The translations under genes were made by a program, and so were the position numbers. A DNA stretch of 64,000 nucleotides from VXNF01 sp965116465. Lineage in GTDB: Bacteria > Actinomycetota > Acidimicrobiia > Acidimicrobiales > CATQHL01. This document shows, piece by piece, positions 34,393-42,376 of this stretch. Under the pieces are notes generated by a model. That model was not told the DNA's origin, did no database searches, and saw nothing but the letters and a program-made list of their open reading frames with translations. Every line of letters starts with the position of its first letter. Positions within the stretch are counted from its first letter, which is position 1. The DNA is taken from assembly GCA_965116465.1 (NCBI GenBank), contig OZ220687.1, positions 744,001-808,000 on the forward strand, given 5' to 3'.

Positions 34393-34902
34393 TTAGGACT
34401 CGAAGTCCTCCGGGCGGACGGTGTCGATGAACTCGCGGAACTGCTCCACCACCTCGTCGGGATCCTGCGTCTCGTCCGCATCGGAGTCCTCGGACTCCTC
34501 GGCGTCACCCCGCTCCCGATAGCCGGCGTCCGCCAGCACCTCCTCGGCGGCAAAGATGGGGGCGCCGCAGCGCACCGCCACGGCGATCGCATCGGAAGGG
34601 CGGCACGAGACCCGCCGGGTCTCGCCGTTCTCCCCGAGTTCGAGCTCGGCGAAAAACGTCTTGTCGCGCAACTCCGTCACCAGGACGCGCAGCAGCGCCA
34701 CACCCATGTTCTCGAGAATGACCTTGATGAGGTCGTGGGTCATCGGGCGCGGCACCTCGACACCCTCCAGGGCCAGGGCGATGGCCGTGGCCTCGGGCGC
34801 GCCGATGAAGATGGGCAGAAGTCGCGGATTCGGAGCCTGCTCGCGCAGCAGGAGGATCGGCGTGTTGGTGGGCAACTCGATGCGCACACCGACGAGGTCC
34901 AT
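34393..34902 (-). CDS. DUF151 'bifunctional nuclease' family protein (Rv1829-like)
   Basis: A 169-residue protein of the bifunctional nuclease (BFN/DUF151) family. The conserved core reads MDLVGVRIELPTNTPILLL, LPIFIGAPEATAIALALEGV, RPMTHDLI and SCRPSDAIAVAVRCGAPIF. The C-terminal tail is acidic (DAEESEDSDADETQDPDE) and ends EQFREFIDTVRPEDF, as in mycobacterial Rv1829. The biochemical role in bacteria is not settled. The ATG at 34902 is preferred; a GTG three codons upstream is possible. It is in the conserved gcvH-MerR-DUF151-MerR neighbourhood. Confidence 0.92.
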   Translation of the reverse strand: MDLVGVRIELPTNTPILLLREQAPNPRLLPIFIGAPEATAIALALEGVEVPRPMTHDLIKVILENMGVALLRVLVTELRDKTFFAELELGENGETRRVSCRPSDAIAVAVRCGAPIFAAEEVLADAGYRERGDAEESEDSDADETQDPDEVVEQFREFIDTVRPEDFES

Positions 34903-34945
34903 CTCGATCACGCCCTGACAATAGCCGCGGACCCGTCGAACACCC

Positions 34946-35570
34946 CTACGGAGAGAGCGACTGCGGGCGAGGTGTCCGCGTCCTGTACAGGGGATCCACG
35001 TAGGCGTCGGGGTCCGACTCGAGGGCACGACGATCCACGGCTCGCAGGTCCGGAAGGTTGCCGTACCGACCCCGGTACTCGAGGCCGTACCCGACCAGGA
35101 AGGAGTCGTCCACCGTGAAGCCCACATAGCGCGCCTCCCGGCAGGATCCGCCGGACCTGGCGATCCGCCAGCGTGCAGACCTCGACGCTGAGCGGGGAAC
35201 GGCGACGCAACTCGCCACCGAGGAAACCCACGCTGAGCCCGCTGTCGACGATTCCCTCGATCAGCAGCACGTGGCGGCCGCCGATGTCGATGTCCAGGTC
35301 ACGCGTGATCCGTACCCGTCCGGAATTGGGGGCGAAGCGGGAGATCGCCAGGAAGTCCACCTCGGCATCGACGCGCAGCGCCCGCGCCAGGTCGGCCAGG
35401 AACGGCAGGCAACCCCGGAGCACACCCACGAGCACGATGGCATCGCCGCCGGCCAGGCGCGCCGAGTAGTCGCTCGAGATCGCCGCCCCCAGAGCCTGCA
35501 CCCGTTCGGCGATCGCGCCGCGGCTGTAGGTGGCCCCGACGGGGGGACGCACGATCTGCGCCGGCGACAC
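34946..35570 (-). pseudogene. hpt: Hypoxanthine phosphoribosyltransferase with frameshift
   Basis: The N-terminal two thirds match purine-salvage HPRT: VLVGVLRGCLPFLADLARAL, EVDFLAISRF and the PRPP loop VLLIEGIVDSGLS. At about 35133-35140, in a GGGAGG run on the coding strand, the frame shifts. The expected C-terminus ARYVGFTVDDSFLVGYGLEY continues in another frame to a stop at 34946, whereas the original frame runs on in unrelated sequence. Removing one G would restore a normal protein. The PRPP loop also has Gly where the second acidic residue (EDIVDTG) is expected. This points to a real pseudogene, though a single-base sequencing error is possible. Confidence 0.75.
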
Positions 35571-35572
35571 GC

Positions 35573-36295
35573 TCAGCCGAAACTCTGCAGCGTGCGTCGC
35601 ACGAGCGCCTCGCGGAGCGAGGACGCCAGCGCCGCCTGCGTCGCCAGCAGTTCGCGTGCCCGGCGCTGGGCGTCGGCGCCACCGGCCTGCAGCACCCGTT
35701 GCACCGCCGGGGTGGAGAGGTCCATCTCCCTGTCCACCGACGCCTTGAAGACCCGCAGGTGCCGCGGTTCCAGACCCTGGTCGAACATCTGGCGGGCGAT
35801 GCGCGCCACCTCCAGCGCCTGCGCGTCGTAGAAGTCGATGTCGGCGGCCGGGCGCGGCACCAGAAGGCCGTAGCGCGTCAACTCCCGCGCCTGGGAGAGG
35901 CTCAGCCCGCTGGCGTTGGCGAGCTGTGGCAGGGTCATGCCTGTCCCGGGGGTGTCCGGCGCCGCCGCGCGCGGCGTCAGCCGCTGGACCCGGTCACTCA
36001 CGTCGACATCGGGCAGCCGCTCGGCCTCCTCATCGACGCGGGCACTCCATTCCACGGTGGCCATCCGCTCCCGGATGACCCGCAGCGGCAGGAAGTTCTC
36101 CCGCTGCTGGGTGAGGATCCAGCGCAGCTTGGCCATGTCGGTGCGGGAGTACTTCCGGTATCCCTTGGACGTGCGGTGCGGCGTGATCAGACCCTGGCTC
36201 TCGAGAAACCGCAGCTTGGAGACCGACACGTCGGGAAAGTCGACGCGCAACCCGTTGACGACCTCGCTGATACCCGCCAGCGGTTCGTCAGCCAC
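35573..36295 (-). CDS. MerR family regulator (FtsR/Rv1828-like)
   Basis: A 240-residue MerR protein with an N-terminal winged helix (SVSKLRFLESQGLITPHRTS, GYRKYSRTDMAKLRWILTQQ, NFLPLRVIRERM). A second, C-terminal effector-like helical domain begins MTLPQLANASGLSLSQAREL and contains DFYDAQALEVARIARQM. This two-part layout is that of FtsR (Rv1828), which activates ftsZ in corynebacteria. Its GTG start overlaps the end of gcvH by 8 bases. GarA, which separates the two genes in mycobacteria, is absent. Confidence 0.9.
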   Translation of the reverse strand: MADEPLAGISEVVNGLRVDFPDVSVSKLRFLESQGLITPHRTSKGYRKYSRTDMAKLRWILTQQRENFLPLRVIRERMATVEWSARVDEEAERLPDVDVSDRVQRLTPRAAAPDTPGTGMTLPQLANASGLSLSQARELTRYGLLVPRPAADIDFYDAQALEVARIARQMFDQGLEPRHLRVFKASVDREMDLSTPAVQRVLQAGGADAQRRARELLATQAALASSLREALVRRTLQSFG

Positions 36296-36680
36296 CGACG
36301 AACCTCGCGTAGGCCGCGCCGTCCATCAACTCGTCCATCTGGGCGGTGTCCTCGGGGGCCAGGAGGCACAACCAGCCGTCCCCGTACGGGTCGCTGTTGA
36401 GGACCTCCGGCGTCTCGGCCAGCAGCTCGTTGACGGCCACGACCCGGCCCGCCAGCGGTGCGTAGAGCTCACTGGTCGCCTTGCGGGCTTCGATCTCCGC
36501 CATCAGATCACCCGCGCCGAGCCGGCTGCCCGGATCAGGAAGTTCGACGAACTCCACCTCACCGAGGAGATCCTGGCCGAAGTCGGTCAGCCCGACACGC
36601 ACGAGCCGGTCCCGTCCCTCGCCCTCCTGAATCACCCAGCCGTGATCCTCGGAGTACCGGAGCGGTTCGGGAACGTTCAC
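36288..36680 (-). CDS. gcvH: Glycine cleavage system H protein
   Basis: The lipoyl carrier of the glycine cleavage complex. The 130-residue protein has the lipoylation site Lys67 in EIEARKATSELYAPLAG, the N-terminal SEDHGWV and the C-terminal GDGWLCLL. It is GTG-started. No gcvT/gcvP genes are in the window; in actinobacteria gcvH is often kept apart next to the FtsR-type regulator, as here. It may also serve lipoate transfer. Confidence 0.94.
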   Translation of the reverse strand: MNVPEPLRYSEDHGWVIQEGEGRDRLVRVGLTDFGQDLLGEVEFVELPDPGSRLGAGDLMAEIEARKATSELYAPLAGRVVAVNELLAETPEVLNSDPYGDGWLCLLAPEDTAQMDELMDGAAYARFVGG

Positions 36681-36785
36681 CGGGGCCCGGAGGGGCCGAC
36701 GTGTCGCCGCGTCCGCTGTGCCATCGTTTTCACGCTAGCCCACCGACCAGGTGGCTCCCGCCATCGGAGGCCGCGACGGCGGCCC

Positions 36786-37397
36786 TCAGCGCTCCGCCAC
36801 AGGCGGCGCGTCCGCGGTCTCCTCCGACGAGTCGGCGAGGGCGGCGCGGCCCGCCGGCACGTAGAGGTAGGCCCCGTACCAGGCGATCACCAGCGACGGG
36901 ATGCCCCACACCCAGCCGGCGATCGTCCAGCCACCCGCTCCGGGAATGTCCGCCTGTCCCAGCAGGAACAGCGGGAACGCGAACATGAGACCGAAGCTGC
37001 CGGCCTTGCCCCAGGCGTTCACACCCAGCCAACCCACGCCCCGCCCCGCCAGGATCAGCGTGCCGACGGACAGTCCGAACTCGCGCACGAGGGCCACGAC
37101 CGCGAACCACAGCGCCACGTCGCCATTGACGGCCATGGAGATCACGGCGCCGAAGAACATGAGCCGATCCGTGACGGGATCCAGGATGGCCCCGAGTTCG
37201 GTCGCCTGCCCCAGCCGCCGAGCCAGGAACCCGTCCAGGAAATCGGTCGCGCCGAGAGCGCCGAGCAGGATGCCCGCCGCCAGCCGGTCCTCGAGACCGA
37301 AGAGCAGCCAGCAGAAGATCGGGATGCACGCCAACCGCCCGAAGGTGACCAGATTGGGAACCGTCCAGAGCTGGTCGCGGAGGTTCTCGACGCGCAC
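36786..37397 (-). CDS. pgsA: CDP-diacylglycerol-glycerol-3-phosphate phosphatidyltransferase-type enzyme
   Basis: A 203-residue membrane enzyme of the CDP-alcohol phosphatidyltransferase family. The metal/CDP motif D-x2-D-G-x2-A-R-x8-G-x3-D-x3-D is complete in TDFLDGFLARRLGQATELGA followed by ILDPVTDR. About five to six membrane helices follow. It probably makes phosphatidylglycerol phosphate, but cardiolipin or inositol-type specificity cannot be excluded. The GTG at 37397 (VRVENLRDQLWTVPNLVT) is the first start fitting the family; sequence upstream belongs to the divergent HIT gene. In mycobacteria a pgsA homologue also lies near gcvH. Confidence 0.88.
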   Translation of the reverse strand: MRVENLRDQLWTVPNLVTFGRLACIPIFCWLLFGLEDRLAAGILLGALGATDFLDGFLARRLGQATELGAILDPVTDRLMFFGAVISMAVNGDVALWFAVVALVREFGLSVGTLILAGRGVGWLGVNAWGKAGSFGLMFAFPLFLLGQADIPGAGGWTIAGWVWGIPSLVIAWYGAYLYVPAGRAALADSSEETADAPPVAER

Positions 37398-37455
37398 GGC
37401 AGGAGAGTACCGTGCAGTGCCGGCCGCATGGCTCCGACAAGAGTGGGAGGGCACC

Positions 37456-37860
37456 ATGGCGACGCTGTTCACGCGGATTCTGAGAGGCGAACTGCCCGGG
37501 CACTTCATCTGGCGGGACGACCGCTGCGCCGTCTTCCTGACCATCAATCCGCTCACCCCCGGTCACGCGCTCGTGGTCCCGGTCGCCGAGGTTGACCACT
37601 GGCTGGACCTGGACGTCGAGACCAACATGCACCTGACCGCGGTGGCGCACCGGGTGGGCTGCGCAATCATGGCGACGTTCGGCACGCAGCGGGTAGCGAC
37701 CGTGATGGCGGGATTCGAGGTGCCGCACGTGCACCTGCACGTCTTCGGCGCCAACTCGATGGCCGACCTGGACTTCGCCAACGCCGCGGCCAGCGTCGAT
37801 CAGGCGGAGTTGGCCGCCAACGCGGCGCTGCTGCGAGACGCCCTGGGCAGCCCCGGCTGA
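37456..37860 (+). CDS. HIT family nucleotide hydrolase
   Basis: A 134-residue histidine-triad protein with the HxHxH motif at 91-95 (VPHVHLHVFG). The nucleotide-binding region includes INPLTPGHALVVP. These proteins hydrolyse AMP-lysine or AMP-amide type nucleotides. The ATG has GGGAGGG 5 bases upstream. It is divergent from pgsA across 58 bases and ends 3 bases before the convergent DUF2079 gene. Confidence 0.93.
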   Translation: MATLFTRILRGELPGHFIWRDDRCAVFLTINPLTPGHALVVPVAEVDHWLDLDVETNMHLTAVAHRVGCAIMATFGTQRVATVMAGFEVPHVHLHVFGANSMADLDFANAAASVDQAELAANAALLRDALGSPG

Positions 37861-37863
37861 CCG

Positions 37864-39531
37864 TCAGGAATCGGGCGCGGCGACGGACGTGGCCGCCCCG
37901 GGCCCTGCGTAACGGTAGACCCGCACCTGCTCGGCCGCGAAGACCCGCTCCCAGCCCCGCTGGCGCAGCGTGGTGTCGAAGCGCTCGACCTCCAGGGAGT
38001 CCGCTCCCCACTGGGTGGCCGAACTGAGATCCAGCGCGATCCATCCCACGCCCTCGGTGGCCAGTTGCGCGTCGGCGCGCGCCGAGGATCCCGCCGTGTC
38101 CAGCTCGAACAGCACGTTCCGCTCCGCCAGCAGCGGCAGCAGGTGCGGCGAGGCTCGCACGGCGGCGGCGTCGGGAATCTGCTCCACAGCCGCCAGCCGG
38201 TCCTGATCGGCGGCATCGCGCGTCCATTGCCAGGGCTCGTGGAACGGCGAGCTGGCGGCGTCCCGCACGAAGAAGATGGCGGCGGCCAGCAGCAGCGTGA
38301 TGACCAGCCGTCGATTGACCCGCACGCGACGCACCAGCATCGCCCCGGCACGGCGGAGAGCGAAGGTCGTCGCCACCAGCACGAACGCCGCCACCGGCAC
38401 GGTCTCGGCCAGCAGGGCCTGCGGCGCCTCGGAGGCCAGCTGCAGGAAGAAGAAAGGCACCGCGGGCAGGAGGTAGCGCAACTCCACGAGCGGCAGGAAC
38501 AGCACGGGGGCCAGCAGGGTCACCCCCAGCAGGAAGTTCTCGTGGGTCACGAGGTTGCCGAGGAAGACGTGCGGTTGCCGCAGGATGCCCCAGATGACCT
38601 CCGCGGTGCTGGAGTCGCCGTACTCGGCGTAGCGCTCGAGGTGCGGGAAGTCGCCACCGGCGAGCAGCGGCAGGATGGTCTCGGTCGCCAGGAGCGCCCA
38701 CAGGAGCCCCACGAACGCCCAGATGAGGGCCGTGCGGGAATGCCGTCCCGAGATCGCCAGCAGCGACCGGCCGGCTTGAGCCGGAGCCCTCCACAACGAG
38801 TCGACGCGTGCGGACGCCTGATCGCCGGCGGGCCGGGGCCGGAGTTCCACCGCCAGGACCACGCCCAGCGCCACCACGATCCACCCGAGGTCCGAGCGGC
38901 ACGCCAGCACCACCGCCACCAGCGCACCGAACGGCACCCAGCGGGCGCCGAGCCCGTAGTAGACGGCGCCGAACAGCGCCGGCACCGCCAGCGTCTCGGG
39001 GTGGAAGCCGGAGAGGTTGGCGTTGTGGAGGGCGGCGTAGGCGGCGTAGGCGAACGCCACGGCGGCAGCCGGCGCCACCTTCAGATCGGCGCGGCGCCGG
39101 GCGATCCGCCACAGCGGCACGATCCCCAGCGCCAGGGCGGAGGACTGGACCGCCAGGACGGTGGTCGTGATCGGGAGCCAGCGCACCAGCAGCGACAGCG
39201 GGTAGATGATGAACGCCCCGTTGCGGGCCAGGTAGTCCCCGCCGACCAGCGTCGAGTGGGGACGGAACCCCTGGCTCACCTGCCAGATGCTCTGGTTGAA
39301 CAGCGCCAGTTCGGTTCCGGCCTGCAGTGAATGGGCCCGGGCCAGCGCAAGGCCGGCCAGCACGCCGCCCCCGGCGAGGGCCATGATCCACGGAAGGGCG
39401 TTGTCCACGGCTGCGGTGTCCAGCCGGGCCTGCCACCGCAGGGTGGCCCGCTCGAGGCGCGACCGCCAGTCCTGCTGCACCGGATGCGCCGGAACGACAC
39501 CAGCGGCGGCGGAGAGTCGGGCGCGCGCCAC
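37864..39531 (-). CDS. DUF2079 polytopic membrane protein
   Basis: A 555-residue protein with about ten membrane helices and the DUF2079 signature. Typical segments are LALFNQSIWQVSQGFRPHST, GFHPETLAVPALF, RSDLGWIVVALG and ETVPVAAFVL. The family resembles GT-C glycosyltransferases in topology but lacks a proven function. The C-terminal 120 residues are extracytoplasmic, ending ERVFAAEQVRVYRYAG. The GTG at 39531 has GAGG 8 bases upstream and overlaps the stop region of the SRAP gene. Confidence 0.88.
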   Translation of the reverse strand: MARARLSAAAGVVPAHPVQQDWRSRLERATLRWQARLDTAAVDNALPWIMALAGGGVLAGLALARAHSLQAGTELALFNQSIWQVSQGFRPHSTLVGGDYLARNGAFIIYPLSLLVRWLPITTTVLAVQSSALALGIVPLWRIARRRADLKVAPAAAVAFAYAAYAALHNANLSGFHPETLAVPALFGAVYYGLGARWVPFGALVAVVLACRSDLGWIVVALGVVLAVELRPRPAGDQASARVDSLWRAPAQAGRSLLAISGRHSRTALIWAFVGLLWALLATETILPLLAGGDFPHLERYAEYGDSSTAEVIWGILRQPHVFLGNLVTHENFLLGVTLLAPVLFLPLVELRYLLPAVPFFFLQLASEAPQALLAETVPVAAFVLVATTFALRRAGAMLVRRVRVNRRLVITLLLAAAIFFVRDAASSPFHEPWQWTRDAADQDRLAAVEQIPDAAAVRASPHLLPLLAERNVLFELDTAGSSARADAQLATEGVGWIALDLSSATQWGADSLEVERFDTTLRQRGWERVFAAEQVRVYRYAGPGAATSVAAPDS

Positions 39532-39539
39532 CGGTGACC

Positions 39540-40220
39540 TCAGGGAGCGAGAGGTTCGATGAGGTGCGCGCTCTTCCGGCGCGGGTTGTTGACCTCCCGG
39601 CTGACCGGATGGAAGGTGAACAACTTCGACGGGGCCGGCACCAGCAGGTCCCCGAGCGCGGACGCGTCGTCGCAGTCGGGGTCGAGCCATTGCTGCCAGG
39701 CGCTCGGAGGCAGCACGATCGGCATCCGATCATGCACCTCGGCGATCCGGTCGTTGGCCGGGCCGGTGATGATCGTCGTCGAGCGCACGGGATCTCCGTC
39801 GGGGCGCTTCCAGCGCTCCCAGAGCCCTGCGAACGCCAGCGGCTCGCCATCGATCCGGTGGATGTACATCGGTTGCTTGTGCGGCTCACCGGGGATCGGC
39901 ACCCACTCGTAGAAGCCGTCGGCGGGGACGATGCAGCGTCGAGCCCGGAAGGGGCGGCGGTAGGCCTTCGATTCCGCCACGGTCTCGGAGCGGGCGTTGA
40001 TCATGCGGTTGCCGATCTTGTGGTCCTTGGCCCACGGCGGGATCAAACCCCAGCGCAGGGTGGCGAGGGTCCGGAGCCCTTCGTTCACCAGAACGGCGTA
40101 CACGTCGTTCGTCGGCGCCACGTTGTAGCTGGGCTCCAGCAGCGCGGCGCCGCCGAACTCCGCCCCGAAATAGCCGGCTACATCCTCAGCTGAACTCGCC
40201 GAGACGAAGCGCCCACACAC
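39540..40220 (-). CDS. SRAP (YedK/HMCES-type) abasic-site processing protein
   Basis: This protein forms a covalent link to abasic sites in single-stranded DNA through Cys2. The 226-residue sequence starts (GTG)-CGRF, so Cys2 is exposed after methionine removal. The other active-site residues are in YNVAPT, NARSET (Glu) and VHDRMPIVL (His). WGLIPPWAKD and RRCIVPADGFYEW are also typical. The GTG reading at 40220 is fixed by the need for Cys2. It is followed closely by the DUF2079 gene. Confidence 0.95.
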   Translation of the reverse strand: MCGRFVSASSAEDVAGYFGAEFGGAALLEPSYNVAPTNDVYAVLVNEGLRTLATLRWGLIPPWAKDHKIGNRMINARSETVAESKAYRRPFRARRCIVPADGFYEWVPIPGEPHKQPMYIHRIDGEPLAFAGLWERWKRPDGDPVRSTTIITGPANDRIAEVHDRMPIVLPPSAWQQWLDPDCDDASALGDLLVPAPSKLFTFHPVSREVNNPRRKSAHLIEPLAP

Positions 40221-40304
40221 GCCGCAACGCTACCTGCCAGCCGGGGGCGACAAGCGATGCGGCGCCGCGCCGGCAGGTGTTCCGGGCCGCCCGGCGCCGC
40301 TGGA

Positions 40305-40339
40305 AAAACGCTCGTGCCCCGGGTCGGACCGGGGCACGA
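40305..40339 (-). terminator. Rho-independent terminator of the DyP peroxidase gene
   Basis: On the minus strand a perfect 11-bp stem (arms 40329-40339 and 40312-40322) with a 6-base loop is followed by GCGTTTTTCC. It lies 30 bases after the DyP stop codon. It is the clearest intrinsic terminator in the window. Confidence 0.85.
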
Positions 40340-40368
40340 ACTGGTCACTCAGGCTGTCGCGCCGGCGC

Positions 40369-41295
40369 CTACGCCAGCATGGCGTCCAGCGCCTCGGTCG
40401 ACGGGGCGAAGTAGAACGACCCCGACGCCGGGTTGGAGAAGTCCGTCAACCGGTCGCGCACGCCGGTGCCGTCGAGGCCGTACATGGCCCGCAGGCGCTC
40501 CCGGAAGGGGGCCTGCTCCCGGCAGAAGGCCATGAAGTACAGGCCCACGACGGAGACGGCGCCGTGGAAGGCGTACGGAGTGGAGCGGCGGGCGATCTCG
40601 TTGCGCTTCGGCTTGGTGGCGTCCGCGGTGGCTCCCTCGCGGAGTTCCACGTGGCTGAGGTGGGAGAAGTCCTCCTGCGGGTCGAGCCGCTCACTGTCGG
40701 GCTTGGTGCGCCCGAATACCTTCTCCTGCTCCTCGACGCTCATCTGGTTCCAGCCGTCCAGGTCGTGGACCCAGCGTTGGGCGAGGATGAAGCTGCCGCC
40801 GGCGCCCGGCGACCCGTCGGGCACGAGGGCCACCTCGGGCTCGTCCTCGGGCTCGGGGTTGCCGGTGCCGTCGATGAACCCGGTCATGTCCAGGGAGTCG
40901 CCCAGGATGAAGGTGTTGGTGTCGCGCGGCACGACCATGTGGCCGGCCAGGGCGGTGCGGGCGTCGTACTGCGTCTGCCAGACCTTGTCCTTGTCGGGGC
41001 TGTTCAGCCAGAACAGCAGCTCCTCCTGGGTGCCCTTGGCCTCGCGCCCGCTGCCGTCGGTGGACTCGATGGTGACGAAGTCCTGGAAGTCGTCGGGGAC
41101 GTCATCGGTCAGTTCGGCCAGCAGGCTCGGTCCGAGACCCACCACCAGGTTGACGCCGGCGGCATCGGCTGCGGCGCGCGTATCGGCGATCACACTCTTG
41201 ATGTGATCCAGGTCAGCGCCGTCGACCCTGCTCAGATGGACGTACCACTGGTGCTGTCCCATTTCGGCGAAAATTGCGGGTTGCGGCGTGGGCAT
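40369..41295 (-). CDS. Dye-decolourising (DyP-type) heme peroxidase
   Basis: A 308-residue heme peroxidase of the bacterial YfeX-like DyP class. The distal motif is GFIDGTGNP (139-147) with the catalytic Asp. An IARRSTPYAF segment supplies the distal Arg, and the His-rich SHLSHVEL (211-218) holds the expected proximal heme ligand. The C-terminus has RAMYGLDGTGVRD. It has no signal peptide and no obvious encapsulin tail, and no encapsulin gene lies nearby. A 17-base palindrome lies 27 bases upstream of the ATG, possibly a regulator site. Substrates may include porphyrins or phenolics. Confidence 0.93.
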   Translation of the reverse strand: MPTPQPAIFAEMGQHQWYVHLSRVDGADLDHIKSVIADTRAAADAAGVNLVVGLGPSLLAELTDDVPDDFQDFVTIESTDGSGREAKGTQEELLFWLNSPDKDKVWQTQYDARTALAGHMVVPRDTNTFILGDSLDMTGFIDGTGNPEPEDEPEVALVPDGSPGAGGSFILAQRWVHDLDGWNQMSVEEQEKVFGRTKPDSERLDPQEDFSHLSHVELREGATADATKPKRNEIARRSTPYAFHGAVSVVGLYFMAFCREQAPFRERLRAMYGLDGTGVRDRLTDFSNPASGSFYFAPSTEALDAMLA

Positions 41296-41321
41296 GTCCG
41301 ACCTCCGTGGCTAGGTGAAAC

Positions 41322-41338
41322 CCTCCGAATTTCGGAGG
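41322..41338. promoter_or_regulatory. 17-base palindrome between dyp and tRNA-Pro
   Basis: CCTCCGAA-T-TTCGGAGG is perfectly symmetric around 41330. It is 27 bases before the DyP start and 8 bases after the 3' end of tRNA-Pro. It could be an operator for the peroxidase gene. As RNA it can also form a 6-bp hairpin followed by GGTTTC, ending the tRNA transcript. Confidence 0.5.
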
Positions 41339-41345
41339 ATCCTAG

Positions 41346-41420
41346 TCGGGCTGCCGGGATTTGAACCCGGGACCTTTGGTCCCCCAGACCAACGCGCTAA
41401 CCAAGCTGCGCCACAGCCCG
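41346..41420 (-). tRNA. tRNA-Pro (anticodon GGG)
   Basis: A 75-base cloverleaf on the minus strand. Acceptor arms CGGGCTG and CAGCCCG pair fully, the D arm has GGCGCAGCTTGG, the T arm has GGGTTCAAATCCC, and the anticodon stem TTGGT/ACCAA holds the loop CTGGGGG, with GGG at 41383-41385. CCA is not encoded. Confidence 0.97.
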
Positions 41421-41454
41421 TTCCGGAGGCCTCACTGTACCGGGCGCGCCGCCC

Positions 41455-41799
41455 TCAGAACGCCCCCTCCAGCACCTCCAGGCGACCCTTCAGCACGCAG
41501 GCCACGTCGAAGCGCAGATTCACCGCCGGCTCGGGGTGCCGGCGCAGCCACTGCACGGCCAGGGCGCGGATGCGCTTCTGCTTGCGGCGATCCACGGCCT
41601 CCGCGGGGTGCCCGTAGGCCGCGCTGGAGCGCGTCTTCACCTCGCAGAACACCACGGTGCCGCCGCGGCCCAGCACCAGGTCCAGTTCGCCGCCGGCGCC
41701 GCGCCAGTTGCGGTCCAGCACCTCCCAGCCGCGCTCGATGTACCAGGCGGCGGCCTTGTCCTCCCCCCAGCGACCGAGCCGTTGACGACCGGCGGTCAT
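41455..41799 (-). CDS. yraN: UPF0102 (YraN) predicted nuclease-fold protein
   Basis: A 114-residue restriction-endonuclease-like protein. The family motifs LGRWGEDKAAAWYIERG, NWRGAGGELDLVLG and VVFCEVKTRSS contain the Glu-Asp-Glu-x-Lys set. The function is not established; it may relate to DNA processing. It lies 22 bases downstream of rplS, its usual neighbour. Confidence 0.93.
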   Translation of the reverse strand: MTAGRQRLGRWGEDKAAAWYIERGWEVLDRNWRGAGGELDLVLGRGGTVVFCEVKTRSSAAYGHPAEAVDRRKQKRIRALAVQWLRRHPEPAVNLRFDVACVLKGRLEVLEGAF

Positions 41800-41821
41800 C
41801 GACCGCTCCGCCGGCCGCGGC

Positions 41822-42169
41822 TCAGACGATGCGCCGCTCGGGAACCTTCGCCGCCTTGCCGATCCGGTCGCGCAGGTAGTACAGCTTGGCCCGCCGCACG
41901 CGGCCGCGGGTCACCACCTCCAGCTCCTTGACGCTGGGCGCGTGCACGGGAAACGTGCGCTCGACGCCCACGCCGAAGCTCACTTTGCGGACGGTGAAGG
42001 ACTCGCGCACACCCGACCCCCGCCGGGCGATCACCACTCCCTGGAAGATCTGGATCCGCTCGCGACTTCCCTCGGTGACCCGGACGTGCACCTTGACGGT
42101 GTCCCCCGGGCGGAAGTCCGGAATGTCGGTCCGCAGGCTCTGCATGTCGACCAGATCGGTGGGCTGCAT
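41822..42169 (-). CDS. rplS: 50S ribosomal protein L19
   Basis: A 115-residue protein at the interface of the 30S and 50S subunits. Typical stretches are PDFRPGDTVKVHVRVTEG, RIQIFQGVVIARRG, SFTVRKVSFGVGVERTFP and the end KAAKVPERRI. The ATG at 42169 has GGAGA 7 bases upstream; sequence further upstream belongs to the repeat-containing gap. It is the end of the rpsP-khpA-rimM-trmD-rplS group. Confidence 0.97.
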   Translation of the reverse strand: MQPTDLVDMQSLRTDIPDFRPGDTVKVHVRVTEGSRERIQIFQGVVIARRGSGVRESFTVRKVSFGVGVERTFPVHAPSVKELEVVTRGRVRRAKLYYLRDRIGKAAKVPERRIV

Positions 42170-42282
42170 GGCCGGTCTCCAATCACGAGAATCTGGGGCG
42201 GGAGGGGAAGCGGAATGGCACCGGAACAGTGCAGGATACGGCCCAAGTCGCCGCACGCCACCGGGATCGCTGCCCGCGTGCA

Positions 42283-42354
42283 GGCCGCCGGTGCCGAGTC
42301 CGGCTCTCGCCTTCGTAATCGATCCGGACTTCGACCCCGGCGTCCCCCACCCTC
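42283..42354 (+). repeat. 72-bp dispersed repeat, copy B
   Basis: The exact reverse complement of 34304-34375. It lies in the 207-base gap between the trmD stop and the rplS start. The match ends sharply on both sides (GGCC... to ...CCCTC), which suggests a defined unit rather than gradual divergence. Confidence 0.85.
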
Positions 42355-42376
42355 CGGGGATCGCAGGGCCGGTCGG

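Noticed and set aside
35130..35145. Programmed frameshift in hpt
   Set aside because: There is no slippery heptamer with a downstream structure, hpt is not known to use recoding, and the PRPP loop also carries a damaging change.
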